Shown piece after piece: positions 34,411 to 42,947 of a stretch of DNA of 47,466 nt (positions are counted from its first letter, which is position 1; each line of letters opens with the position of its first letter). The notes below the pieces were generated by a model. That model did no database searches. It saw only the letters and a list, made by a program, of their open reading frames with translations, and had not been told where the DNA came from. Origin of the DNA: Nitrospirota bacterium (GTDB lineage Bacteria; Nitrospirota; Thermodesulfovibrionia; UBA6902); NCBI GenBank assembly GCA_016217725.1, contig JACRHB010000177.1, positions 1 to 47,466 of the forward strand, in the 5' to 3' direction. A program made the position numbers and the translations under genes.

Positions 34411-34522
34411 ATTTCTCCTCGATACAAATATAATTATTGCCCTTTTTGCCGAAGATCCGAAAATTCATGAACGAATAACAAATGCAAATGAAGTGTTTGT
34501 ACCGATATCAATTATCCTCTAA
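34400..34522 (+). pseudogene. Truncated vapC PIN-domain toxin
   Basis: From GTG 34400 the frame encodes 40 residues (NGRFLLDTNIIIALFAEDPK, then HERITNANEVFVPISIIL) and stops at 34520-34522. This is the start of a VapC PIN ribonuclease, with the first metal-binding Asp in LLDTN. The family needs about 130 residues and three or four acidic positions. The sequence then passes directly into the 3' end of ihfB, on the opposite strand with a 4-base overlap. The break looks like a deletion that removed the toxin's remaining two thirds. Confidence 0.85.
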
Positions 34523-34800
34523 ACCTTATTCACCATCTCGCGCAGATCTTTGCCTACCTTGAAATACGGGACCTTCTTCGGCGGGACTTCAACGGCTTCG
34601 CCGGTCTTGGGGTTTCTCGCCTTTCTGGCGTTTCTGCTGCGGAGCCTGAAATTGCCGAAGCCCCTTATCTCGACCTTTCCGCCTTTGGCAAGGGCTTCTT
34701 TGATGCTTTCAAATATCGTCTCTATAATGACCTCCACCTGCTTTTTCGACAACCCTTCCAGCTTCTCCGAGATCCTTTCAATAAGAACAGACTTTGTCAT
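34519..34800 (-). CDS. ihfB: Integration host factor beta-like / HU-family protein
   Basis: DNA-bending nucleoid protein; 93 residues, the normal size. MTKSVLIERISEKLEGLSKKQVE at the N-terminus, the core GGKVEIRGFGNFRLRSRNARKARNPKTGE with the DNA-inserting Pro in NPKTGE, and VPYFKVGKDLRE at the end. It is closer to IhfB than HU by MTKSxLIERI and the cmk-rpsA-ihfB neighbourhood. GGGAGGT lies 6 bases before the ATG. An iterated TTTTTAG/CTAACAA repeat separates it from sppA. Confidence 0.9.
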   Translation of the reverse strand: MTKSVLIERISEKLEGLSKKQVEVIIETIFESIKEALAKGGKVEIRGFGNFRLRSRNARKARNPKTGEAVEVPPKKVPYFKVGKDLREMVNKV

Positions 34801-34815
34801 AGCTACCTCCCGTGA

Positions 34816-34885
34816 TTAGTTTTTAGTTTTTAGTTTTTAGTTTTTAGTTAAGAGACTAACAACTAACAACTAACAACTAACAACT
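34816..34885. repeat. Inverted repeat, TTTTTAG / AACAACT words
   Basis: Four to five tandem copies of the 7-base word TTTTTAG (34816-34850) are followed by four copies of CTAACAA (34855-34885). One arm iterates a word similar to the reverse complement of the other. It lies between sppA and ihfB. Confidence 0.85.
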
Positions 34886-34889
34886 GTTT

Positions 34890-35738
34890 TCACGGCGTCA
34901 TTAAATATTTCAGGCTTATCCCCTGAAACACGTTATCTATAAGCTTTCTGGGCAGCTCGCCTTTCAGCAGCTCGAGGAAACCGAACTTTTCCTTTTTCTG
35001 CACCACCTGCGGCTCTCCTTTGATCCCGGTCATTTCTCCGGCTAATTTAATCGCATCCTGAAGGTTGCCCAGCTCATCGATAAGCCCGAGCTCTTTCGCC
35101 ATCTTTCCGGTGAAAACGCGCCCGTCGGCAAGCTTTCTGATTTCTTCGAATTTCATCTTCCTGCCGTCCGAGACCGCGCGGATAAACTGGTCGTGCACGT
35201 CGTCGAGCACCGTCTGAAGGATCTGTTTTTCTTCCGGCTTCAAAGCTTTAAAGACCGACGCAATGTCTTTATGCTCCCCGCTTTTTATTACCTGCGTTTC
35301 AACCCCTATTTTCTTCATGAGGCCTTCAACGTTCGGGATCTCCATTATCACGCCGATGGAGCCCGTCAGGGTTCCTGCGTTTGCAACTATCTTGTCGGCG
35401 GGGGCGGAGATGTAATAACCGCCGGAGGCGGCTACGGTCCCCATGGAGACGATGACCTTCTTCTTTTCTTTTATCTTCTTGATCTCTTCATATATTTCCT
35501 GAGACGGAGCCACTGCGCCGCCCGGACTGTCAACCCTGAGGATTATGGCCTTTATCGAACCGTCTTTTGCATGCTCCTTTAATTCTTCGATGACGTCGGT
35601 CGAATCAATGATGACGCCGGAAACGCGCACAAGCGCAACCTTATCCCCCAACGGGCCCTTATTGGTGATCGTCATCAAAAGGCTCAGTATTATTACGACC
35701 ACAAAAACAATGATGAAAAAAATCAAAACCTTCTTCAT
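34890..35738 (-). CDS. sppA: Signal peptide peptidase SppA (short form)
   Basis: Membrane-bound serine protease that clears cleaved signal peptides. The 282 residues have an N-terminal helix at 4-24, then a ClpP-like fold with RVDSPGGAVAPSQEIY. The catalytic dyad is Ser105 (TVAASGGYYIS) and Lys157 (SGEHKDI), 52 residues apart as in the Bacillus enzyme. It lies between rpsA and ihfB in a conserved cluster. The 137-base gap to rpsA shows no gene or recognised repeat. Confidence 0.94.
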   Translation of the reverse strand: MKKVLIFFIIVFVVVIILSLLMTITNKGPLGDKVALVRVSGVIIDSTDVIEELKEHAKDGSIKAIILRVDSPGGAVAPSQEIYEEIKKIKEKKKVIVSMGTVAASGGYYISAPADKIVANAGTLTGSIGVIMEIPNVEGLMKKIGVETQVIKSGEHKDIASVFKALKPEEKQILQTVLDDVHDQFIRAVSDGRKMKFEEIRKLADGRVFTGKMAKELGLIDELGNLQDAIKLAGEMTGIKGEPQVVQKKEKFGFLELLKGELPRKLIDNVFQGISLKYLMTP

Positions 35739-35875
35739 AACAACCTTACACTGGAGATAAGCCGTAAACTCCGATTGAAATATTTCTCTGCGTCAGAGTC
35801 ATACAATCAATTGAAAATTTATTAAAGCAGCAAGACTTACCTTCGCCTGAAAAGAACACAGGGCGCGCTCTGAGG

Positions 35876-37453
35876 TCAAGCAATCATCATCTTCAGGCTG
35901 AGATCTATCTTCCTCTCGGCAGGATTGACGTTTATCACCCTCGACGTCAATTCGGTCCCTAGCTTGAAAAGCTCTTCCAGCTTCTCATCCGGTTTCCTGG
36001 TTATCTCCGACTTGTGCATCAAGCCTTCCACTCCGTCCTCAAGCTCTACAAAAATGCCGAAATCCGTAATGCTTACAACCTTCCCGTTTACCGTATCGCC
36101 CAGTTTGTATTTATTGGGGATTTCATCGGCCCACGGATCGGGCTTCAATTCTTTAAGCCCTACGGAAATCCGCTCTTTTTCAGGCTCTATGTTCAAGATC
36201 ACGACTTCGATCTGCTGTCCTTTCTTCAGGACGTCGGAGGGATGTTTGACACGTTTTACCCAGGAAAGATCGGATATGTGAAGCAGCGCGTCGATACCCT
36301 CTTCCAGCGCAATGAAAGCGCCGAAATCCGCAAAGCTTTTTACCTTCCCGGTAATCCTTTGGCCGACGGAGTATCTGCTCCTTGCAACGTCCCACGGATT
36401 AGGCTTCAATTGCTTTATGCTTAAAGAGATCTTCTTATCTTCTTTGTTGACTTTTAATATGGCCGCTTCAACCTTATCGCCTACGGAAAAATATTTGGAA
36501 GGCTTAACGGACTTCTCCACCCAGTCGATCTCGCTGATATGTATAAGCCCTTCGACCCCTTCCTCAAGCTCCACAAAAATGCCGTAATCCGTCGTCGTGA
36601 TGATCTTCCCTAAAATTTTTTGGCCGACAGGATACTTTTCTTCAACGGAGTTCCAGGGATCGGATTTTTTCTGTTTATAGCCGAGGGTTACTTTCGCGGT
36701 CTCGGAATTAAACGACAGGATAACCACCTCAACGGCGTCGCCTACGCTGAATAATTCCCCCGGATGGCTGATCCTCCCCCATGACATATCGGATATATGC
36801 AGCAAACCGTCGATCCCTCCGAGGTCTATAAAGGCGCCGTAATCGGTCAGGTTTTTAACCGTGCCTTTTATAATGGCGCCTTCCTGCAGCTTATTCAGCG
36901 TTTGCTCCCTCAGCTTGCTCCTTTCTTCCTCAAGGAGCACGCGTCTTGATACGATCACGTTTGAGCCTTTGTGATTCAGATTAAGCACCTTGAACGCGCA
37001 GCTCTGTCCTATGAGGTTATCTATATTCTTTGGGGCTTTTAAATCTATTTGAGAACCCGGAAGGAATGCGCTTATGCCGCCGATGCTTACGGTCAGTCCA
37101 CCCTTGACCTTTCCGGTAATCTTTCCGTCTACCGCGATGCCTTTATGAAAGGCGTTCTCGAGCATGTCCCAGGTCCTTATTCCCTCGGCCTTCAGCCTCG
37201 AAAGTTTTACAAACCCGTCGGCGTCATGCATGTTCTCGATAAACACCTCCACGTCGTCTCCGGGCTTCAGACATTTGATCTCGTTTTCAGGCAATTCGCT
37301 GATGGGTATAAATCCTTCGCATTTCGTTCCTACGTCTACGATAACCCCGTCAGGCTTTACCTTTAAGACGTTGCCCTTTACGATCGCCCTTTCTTTCAAT
37401 CCCCTGAAAGTGTTGGCATAAAGTTTTTCCAGATCACTCACTTGTGGTTCCAT
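35876..37453 (-). CDS. rpsA: 30S ribosomal protein S1
   Basis: mRNA-binding ribosomal protein of 525 residues with six S1 domains at about 22-88, 105-172, 190-258, 275-345, 362-432 and 450-519. The last four have the strong pattern G.V....YG.FV.L..G..GL.HISE. The ATG at 37453 is 17 bases from the nearest perfect anti-SD match (AGGAGGTAAT), which overlaps the stop codon of the ispH remnant upstream. An in-frame TAA blocks any earlier start. The layout suggests rpsA was once translationally coupled to ispH and kept the old site. Confidence 0.94.
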   Translation of the reverse strand: MEPQVSDLEKLYANTFRGLKERAIVKGNVLKVKPDGVIVDVGTKCEGFIPISELPENEIKCLKPGDDVEVFIENMHDADGFVKLSRLKAEGIRTWDMLENAFHKGIAVDGKITGKVKGGLTVSIGGISAFLPGSQIDLKAPKNIDNLIGQSCAFKVLNLNHKGSNVIVSRRVLLEEERSKLREQTLNKLQEGAIIKGTVKNLTDYGAFIDLGGIDGLLHISDMSWGRISHPGELFSVGDAVEVVILSFNSETAKVTLGYKQKKSDPWNSVEEKYPVGQKILGKIITTTDYGIFVELEEGVEGLIHISEIDWVEKSVKPSKYFSVGDKVEAAILKVNKEDKKISLSIKQLKPNPWDVARSRYSVGQRITGKVKSFADFGAFIALEEGIDALLHISDLSWVKRVKHPSDVLKKGQQIEVVILNIEPEKERISVGLKELKPDPWADEIPNKYKLGDTVNGKVVSITDFGIFVELEDGVEGLMHKSEITRKPDEKLEELFKLGTELTSRVINVNPAERKIDLSLKMMIA

Positions 37454-37467
37454 TGGTTTATATTATA

Positions 37468-37640
37468 TTACCTCCTGACAAAAATTTCTCTAATTTTCTT
37501 TGCTGCGTCCTCAATTATCGTTTGAGGCGTTAAAGCGCTTCCTGAAATCCCCACCTTGTCCACCCCTTTAAACCACTTTTTAAAACATCCCTCGCGGTTT
37601 CAATATGATATACTTTAGCACAAACCTCTCACTAAAGTTT
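37468..37640 (-). pseudogene. ispH: Decayed 3' remnant of ispH (lytB)
   Basis: On the minus strand, AKVYHIETARDV is followed after a one-base shift (in the GTTTTAAAAAG run, about 37576-37588) by KKWFKGVDKVGISGSALTPQ and TIIEDAAKKIREIFVRR, ending at TAA 37468-37470. These are the last about 55 residues of 4-hydroxy-3-methylbut-2-enyl diphosphate reductase, including HIETA, KGV.KVGI and the S-A-x-TP motif. Just upstream the frame is further broken (KL, two stops, EVCAK). The rest of the gene is absent. It sits between plsC and rpsA, exactly where ispH lies in many Firmicutes-like and Nitrospirota-like clusters. Confidence 0.82.
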
Positions 37641-37695
37641 AATAATTAATGATTTCCATGACGGGGTTGACCCCGAAACAAAAAAATCCGCTTTC

Positions 37696-38334
37696 TCAGC
37701 CGCTATTATCTGCATACTGCCTTTTCAATTCCTTTACGGCATCCATGACCTTCTCGCTTATCGCCTCATGCTGCAGATGCTCGCCTGAACCTTTTCCCTC
37801 TTCAATAGAAGTATAATATATCGGTTTACCGAATACCACTGAAATCTTTGCTCTCTTAAGCCATTTGGCGTCCACGGGCAGCGCCTTGTCGGACCCTATA
37901 ATGAGGGTCGGGACCACAGGGGCTCTGCTTAGAGACATTATCATGCCGACGCCGCGCTTGGCTTTGAGAAATTCGCCGGTCTCGCTCCTCCTTCCCTCGG
38001 GAAAGATCGCAATAAGCTCACCCTTCCTTAGTCTCCTGACCGTTTCTTTTATCGTGGACGGCCGGGTTCTTTCTCTGTCAACAGGGAATGCCGCCTCTTT
38101 TATCATCCAGCCCAATACGGGAATATTAAAAAGCCCTTTTCTCGCCATAAAGGTGGCCCTCCTCGGCGTCACGGATCCCAATATCGGAGGGTCGAGGTAG
38201 CTGATATGGTTGGCGGCGACAATTACTCCGCCTTCCGCCGGAATATTCTCCTTCCCTTTAACAATCAGCCCGCCGTTGATGCGGCATATAAGTCTTATTG
38301 TAAATGCGACAAGCTTGTATATAAGAGCGTACAT
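37696..38334 (-). CDS. plsC: 1-acyl-sn-glycerol-3-phosphate acyltransferase
   Basis: Adds the second acyl chain in phosphatidic acid synthesis at the inner membrane; 212 residues. The acyltransferase box NHISYLD is at about 42-48, the glycerophosphate-binding block FPEGRRS at about 115-121, and the VPTLIIGS strand near 147. An N-terminal hydrophobic segment anchors it. It lies 121 bases after cmk with two CCCCTCTCC-type repeats in the gap, and precedes the ispH remnant. Confidence 0.92.
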   Translation of the reverse strand: MYALIYKLVAFTIRLICRINGGLIVKGKENIPAEGGVIVAANHISYLDPPILGSVTPRRATFMARKGLFNIPVLGWMIKEAAFPVDRERTRPSTIKETVRRLRKGELIAIFPEGRRSETGEFLKAKRGVGMIMSLSRAPVVPTLIIGSDKALPVDAKWLKRAKISVVFGKPIYYTSIEEGKGSGEHLQHEAISEKVMDAVKELKRQYADNSG

Positions 38335-38346
38335 GAATATTTATAT

Positions 38347-38442
38347 GCCCTCTCCCCCCTTGCGGGAGAGGGTTAGGGAGAGGGGGATTTAATAAGCTTT
38401 TCTCACCCTCCCCTTAATCCCCTCCCATCAAGGGAGGGGAAG
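38347..38442. repeat. Two inverted repeats, CCCTCTCC types, between cmk and plsC
   Basis: CCCTCTCCCCCCTTGCGGGA then GAGGGTTAGGGAGAGGGGG at 38347-38385, matching the element at 8572-8609. The second, 38405-38442, is CCTCCCCTTAATCCCCTCCC facing GGGAGGGGAAG. Confidence 0.85.
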
Positions 38443-38455
38443 TATCTCAAGCAGC

Positions 38456-39103
38456 TTATTTCTTCAGGCTTCCTATAATCTTTTCGACGACTTCTTCTAT
38501 GCTGAGCTTGCTCGTGTCTATGTAAATCATATCATCCGTCTTCTTGAGCGGCGAGCTTTCCCTCGTGGAATCCCTCAAATCTCTTTTTTGCAGGTCCTTA
38601 ATTGTCTTTTCAACGCTTATCCCGGGATCCCTGAGCTTAAGCTCTTCATATCTCCTTTTAGCCCTTTCCTCTACGCCTGCGTCAAGGAAAAATTTATTCT
38701 CCGCATCAGGGAAGATCGTTGTGCCGGTATCTCTCCCTTCAACGACGACCTTGCCTTTTAATCCGGCCTCCCTCTGTATGGAAAAGAGAAAAGCCCTCAC
38801 CGCGGGTTTGGCGGAGACCCGGGAGCTTAATTCCCCTAGCTCGGCAGTCCTGATGAGGGACGTCACGTCGGCGCCGTTGACGCTTATGCCGTCGCCGTTG
38901 AGCGTAAGCCTTAAATCAGCCAACGCCTTTCTTAACGCTTCTTCATCGTCCGGGTCGACGTTGTCCTGCTTTACCTTCCATGCAACCGCCCTGTAAAGCG
39001 CTCCCGTGTCGAGGTATTTATAACCGAGTCTCTTTGCGCAGAGTCTTGCTAGCGTGCTTTTGCCCGCTCCCGAAGGGCCGTCTATGGTTATTACTTCTTT
39101 CAT
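38456..39103 (-). CDS. cmk: Cytidylate kinase
   Basis: Phosphorylates CMP and dCMP. The 215 residues have Walker A GPSGAGKST at 9-17, the substrate segment YKYLDTGALYRAVAWK, the VSAKPAVRAFLFSIQRE region and EGRDTGTTIFPDA, followed by the lid and RDSTRESSPLKKTDDMIYIDTS near the end. First gene of the cmk-plsC-(ispH)-rpsA-sppA-ihfB series on the minus strand. Confidence 0.95.
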   Translation of the reverse strand: MKEVITIDGPSGAGKSTLARLCAKRLGYKYLDTGALYRAVAWKVKQDNVDPDDEEALRKALADLRLTLNGDGISVNGADVTSLIRTAELGELSSRVSAKPAVRAFLFSIQREAGLKGKVVVEGRDTGTTIFPDAENKFFLDAGVEERAKRRYEELKLRDPGISVEKTIKDLQKRDLRDSTRESSPLKKTDDMIYIDTSKLSIEEVVEKIIGSLKK

Positions 39104-39166
39104 AGGTGTTTAACGTAGAACTTATAATAACAAAATATGAAATTCTAATTCTATGCGGCTTTGAAA

Positions 39167-39253
39167 ATCCTCCCCTTTACAAGGGGAGGTCGGGAGGGGT
39201 ATTGAAAAAAAATTTACAACCTCCCCTACCCCTCCTTGTAAAGGAGGGGATTT
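39167..39253. repeat. Long inverted repeat, CTCCCCTTTACAAGGGGAGG type
   Basis: CTCCCCTTTACAAGGGGAGG (about 39170-39189) plus TCGGGAGGGG faces CCTCCCCTACCCCTCCTTGT (from 39219) and AAAGGAGGGGATTT. It lies in the divergent region between cmk and the patatin gene. Confidence 0.87.
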
Positions 39254-39369
39254 AAGACAGTGTTGCCTTGAAAATTTTTTATTGATTTGATCTTTAAAAT
39301 CTTATATCATTTGCACAAGCCGATACGTATTTTAAAAAAGCATTCCACGGGTGTAAAAAGGAGGGGTAT

Positions 39370-41469
39370 ATGGATTACGCAAAAAATTTCGAATACGTCC
39401 ATGAAAAAGAGTGCAAAGCGATTGAAGAAAAACTCAGGAGCCTGGATCCCGACAATGCCGATAAAAGACTGTTGAGCCTTACCGGTCTTGCCCTCTCCGG
39501 CGGCGGCATCCGCTCGGCTTCCTTCGGGCTCGGCGTTTTGCATGCCCTCTCAAAAAAGGGCGTGCTCGAAAAAACAGATTACCTCTCAACCGTTTCAGGA
39601 GGAGGTTATATCGGATCATCTTTGACATGGTTCCTTTATAAATACAAATATGATTTAGTCTCAAGCTTTCCATTCGGCGAAAGGAATACCGGGGCGAGAA
39701 CGGGAAAGGACCGGAACGCCGTTCTCGATTACATCAGACAGCGCGGCAATTATCTTGACCCCGGAAAAGGCTTAGGCGTCGCGTCGCTGTTTGCCGTGAT
39801 CCTCCGCAGCATGCTTCTGTCCCTCTTTGTATATTTCCCGCTGCTCTTTGCCGCCGTCTTCGGACTGCATTATTACGGATGGTTCGAGCCGGAATCCTGG
39901 CTGAAAGCGGATATCGAAATGAACAGGCTTTACCGGCTTGCTGCCTGCGGACTCTCTTTCTTTTTCGTCATAAGCATTTTATATTCGCTGGCGACTTCCC
40001 TGCCCAAGTTTTTCAGCGATAAGATCGATATAACAAAACCATATCGCGCCCGGATCGGATTCCAGCAGGGAATGGGTTGGCTTTTAGCATTAACCGTCGC
40101 GCTTCTGATTGCCGGCTCGCTGCCGTTTGCCGGCTCGCTGCTCAAAGAAAAACTCCCTGTGCTTGCAAGCGGCTCCACTATTTTGGGCGCTGTCGGCTCT
40201 TTTTATCGCTTTATAACGGAACAGAATAAAAAGGATTCACGAAAAGAGCTTGCATCCGGGCTGATAGTGTGGGCCGCTTCCATATTAATGATCTACGGCC
40301 TTTTACTGCTTGCATATTTTGGGGCCATAAATGTGGAAAGCTCACGACATTACTTTATTTCAGCATGTTTTGTCATTTCAGCGGCGGTCACCGGCCTGTT
40401 TGTCAATCTTAATTATGTCTCGCTGCACAGGATGTACAGGGACCGTCTTATGGAGACGTTCATGCCTGATAACGAAACCGTAAAAAGCGGGGAGTGGAAG
40501 CCTGCTTTTGAAGCCAATAAGACGCGCCTTCAAGATATGTATAACGGCAGCCAGGCCGGTCCTTATCACATTATCAATACCAACGTGATACTTACGGATT
40601 CAAAGGATTCAAAATTTCGCGGCAGGGGCGGTGATAACTTTATTTTATCGCCGAAGTATTGCGGAAGCTGCGCGACGGGATGGTGTAACACAAGTGATTT
40701 CATGAAAGGCAGAATGACGCTTGCGACCGCTATGGCTATCTCAGGCGCCGCGGTCAACCCGCATACGGGCGTTGCAGGAAAAGGACCGACCCGGAACAGG
40801 CTCCTGTCGTTTCTCATGACACTGTTGAATTTAAGATTAGGGTATTGGGCGCCCAACCCCCGCTATCATAAATTATATAAGCCGAATTATTTTATCCCCG
40901 GCTTGTGGGGCTTGCTGGGTGCGGGTTTCCACGAAAAAAATTGGTTCTTCATCGAATTGTCGGACGGGGGACATTTTGACAACACCGGCCTTTATGAATT
41001 GATCCGCCGCAAAGTAAAGGTCATTATTCTATCCGACGGCGGCGCCGACGAGAAGTGCACGTTCGGTGATCTTGCAAATGCGCTCGAGCGCGTGAGGGTC
41101 GATTTCGGAGTCAACATAAGATTTGAAGATAAAAATACCGATCTCCGGCAAATGATCCCCGGCTCCGCGGATAAAAGCATTTTACAGGAGAAATACAATC
41201 TGTCTAAAAACGGCTTTGCCATCGGAGCCATTGAGTACCCCGGAGAAGAAAACGGCGTGCTTTATTACATAAAGGCGGCTCTCATCGAGGGACTGCCCGC
41301 CGACGTTTACGGTTATAAAAACGCCAACGCTGCTTTCCCGCATCAATCAACGACGGATCAGTTCTTTGACGAAGCGCAGTTTGAGGCTTACCGGGAGCTT
41401 GGATACGGGCTGACGCTCAGCATGATGGAGCATGACTCCGCCTTCGGTCCGCGGAAGCTTTTATGCTGA
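39370..41469 (+). CDS. Large patatin-like phospholipase with internal membrane domain
   Basis: Predicted lipid acyl hydrolase (Ser-Asp dyad) split by a membrane region; 699 residues. The oxyanion loop GLALSGGGIRSASFGLGVL is at about 39-57. The nucleophile elbow reads STVSGGGYIGS with Ser76, so the first Gly of the usual GxSxG is Thr. Residues about 130-350 contain five or six hydrophobic segments. The dyad Asp532 lies in SDGGHFDNTGLYEL, and a C-terminal cytoplasmic region follows. AAGGAGGGG directly before the ATG supports the start. Physiological substrate unknown; no neighbour points to one. Confidence 0.85.
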   Translation: MDYAKNFEYVHEKECKAIEEKLRSLDPDNADKRLLSLTGLALSGGGIRSASFGLGVLHALSKKGVLEKTDYLSTVSGGGYIGSSLTWFLYKYKYDLVSSFPFGERNTGARTGKDRNAVLDYIRQRGNYLDPGKGLGVASLFAVILRSMLLSLFVYFPLLFAAVFGLHYYGWFEPESWLKADIEMNRLYRLAACGLSFFFVISILYSLATSLPKFFSDKIDITKPYRARIGFQQGMGWLLALTVALLIAGSLPFAGSLLKEKLPVLASGSTILGAVGSFYRFITEQNKKDSRKELASGLIVWAASILMIYGLLLLAYFGAINVESSRHYFISACFVISAAVTGLFVNLNYVSLHRMYRDRLMETFMPDNETVKSGEWKPAFEANKTRLQDMYNGSQAGPYHIINTNVILTDSKDSKFRGRGGDNFILSPKYCGSCATGWCNTSDFMKGRMTLATAMAISGAAVNPHTGVAGKGPTRNRLLSFLMTLLNLRLGYWAPNPRYHKLYKPNYFIPGLWGLLGAGFHEKNWFFIELSDGGHFDNTGLYELIRRKVKVIILSDGGADEKCTFGDLANALERVRVDFGVNIRFEDKNTDLRQMIPGSADKSILQEKYNLSKNGFAIGAIEYPGEENGVLYYIKAALIEGLPADVYGYKNANAAFPHQSTTDQFFDEAQFEAYRELGYGLTLSMMEHDSAFGPRKLLC

Positions 41470-41490
41470 CAGGCAGATATTTTTTACTAC

Positions 41491-41646
41491 AGACACAAAG
41501 GCACAGAGGCACAAAGTTAAGAAAAATATTAGAAGTTGGGAATTTGAGAACGTGAGAAAAAAATAATCTTTACTTTTTCTCAGCTTCTTAACTTCGTATC
41601 TTCTCAACTTCTTATTGTTCTCTGTGCCTCTGTGCCTTTGTGCCTG
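41491..41646. repeat. Nested inverted repeat, CACAAAGGCACAGAGG type
   Basis: Outer arms: ACACAAAGGCACAGAGGCAC (41493-41512) and GTGCCTCTGTGCCTTTGTGC near 41623-41642. Inner arms pair GAAGTTGGGAATTTGAGAAC words with TTCTTAACTTCGTATCTTCT words. It occupies the convergent gap between the patatin and M20 genes. The outer family also occurs at 18442-18517. Confidence 0.88.
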
Positions 41647-41651
41647 TTATT

Positions 41652-42830
41652 TTACTTCTTTCTTATTCGTGAAATCGCGTACCTGGCAAGCTCCGACATG
41701 TAGGCTGCGCCGAGCCGCAGGACTTCTTCGTCGAAGTCGAATCTCGGACTGTGGGACGGCGCATTTTCGAGCCCTTTCCTGGCCGCGCCGAACCTGACAA
41801 AGCAGCCTGGAATTTTCTGTAAATAGTATGCAAAGTCTTCACCGCCCAGCGTCGGGAAGGGGATGGCGATCGTGTTTTCACCGCCCAAAAGTTTTTCGGC
41901 GACGTCCCATGCGAATTCCACCGCCCTTTTCTCGTTTATCACCGGCGGGTATCCCGGTTTCAGCTCAACGTGTATCACGGCGTTATGGAGGACTGAAAAA
42001 GAAGAAGCCATCTTTTTAACCTTGCCGACAACCTGTTTCCTTACGGCTTCATCGGTCGTCCTTATAGTCCCTTTTAAAACGGCTTTCTCCGCAATGACAT
42101 TGTGCGCCGTTCCCGCATTTAAATGCCCGACGGTTATTACCGCGGGGTGAAACGGGTCTATCTCCCTCGAAATTATCGTCTGAAGGTTCATGACGAGCTG
42201 GCTTGCAATTACAACGGCGTCGACCGCCTCGTGAGGCTTTGCGGCGTGTCCTCCTTTCCCTGTAATCGTTATTTCAAAGCCGTCCGTGTATGCCGTATGC
42301 AGGCCGGTCTTGATCCCGAGCGTGCCTGAATTATAGTGCGTCTCGATATGGCCGCCGAAGATCATGTCCACGCCGTCGAGCGCGCCCTGTTCTATCATCG
42401 GCTTGGCCCCGCCTTCATTTTCCTCGGCAGGCTGGAATATGAAGACGACGTTTCCCTCGGGCGGGTTCTCTTTTAAAATTGTCGCTGCGCCGAGAGCGAT
42501 TGCCACGTGACCGTCGTGTCCGCAGGCATGCATTATACCGGGCGCCTCGGAAGAAAACGGAAGCCCGGTCTCTTCGGTTATCGGCAGGGCGTCCATATCC
42601 GCCCTGACGGCAATTGTCGGGGCGTTTTTATCGGTCATTAATTCTCCGACTATTCCCGTTCGCGCAATTCCTGTTTTGTGTCTGATCCCAAGCTCTTTCA
42701 ACGTATTGGATATCAGTCCGGCAGTCTCTTTTTCTTCATACCCCAATTCAGGCCGCCGGTGAATGGTCCGCCTGATATTTCTCATCCATTCAAAAAGCTC
42801 ATCGCTTACTATTTTGTTGAATTGCTTCAT
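41652..42830 (-). CDS. M20-family amidohydrolase
   Basis: Metal-dependent amide hydrolase of the IAA-amino-acid hydrolase/hippurate hydrolase/N-acetyldiaminopimelate deacetylase group. From ATG 42830 (preceded by GAGAGG) it has 392 residues. Metal and active-site motifs: ADMDALP, HACGHDGH with Cys103 and His105, PAEENEGGAKPMIEQG with the catalytic Glu at 136-137, GGHIETH, and GGEDFAYYLQKIPG near the end. A dimerisation lid domain lies between (GKGGHAAKPHEAVDAVVIA). Substrate cannot be assigned. Confidence 0.92.
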   Translation of the reverse strand: MKQFNKIVSDELFEWMRNIRRTIHRRPELGYEEKETAGLISNTLKELGIRHKTGIARTGIVGELMTDKNAPTIAVRADMDALPITEETGLPFSSEAPGIMHACGHDGHVAIALGAATILKENPPEGNVVFIFQPAEENEGGAKPMIEQGALDGVDMIFGGHIETHYNSGTLGIKTGLHTAYTDGFEITITGKGGHAAKPHEAVDAVVIASQLVMNLQTIISREIDPFHPAVITVGHLNAGTAHNVIAEKAVLKGTIRTTDEAVRKQVVGKVKKMASSFSVLHNAVIHVELKPGYPPVINEKRAVEFAWDVAEKLLGGENTIAIPFPTLGGEDFAYYLQKIPGCFVRFGAARKGLENAPSHSPRFDFDEEVLRLGAAYMSELARYAISRIRKK

Positions 42831-42882
42831 GGTATGCCTCTCTAACATTTCTATTAATAATATAAAACAGTTTATTCGTTAT

Positions 42883-42942
42883 ACGTGTCCGGTTAACGTG
42901 TCCGTAAAAATAACGGACACGGACCACGGTCACGGTTTACGA
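42883..42942. repeat. Inverted repeat, GTTAACGTG type
   Basis: CGTGTCCGGTTAACGTGTCC followed by GTAAAAATAACGGACACGG and CACGGTCACGG. Nearly the same as 32250-32306. It lies between rsmE and the M20 gene. Confidence 0.88.
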
Positions 42943-42947
42943 CCCGG

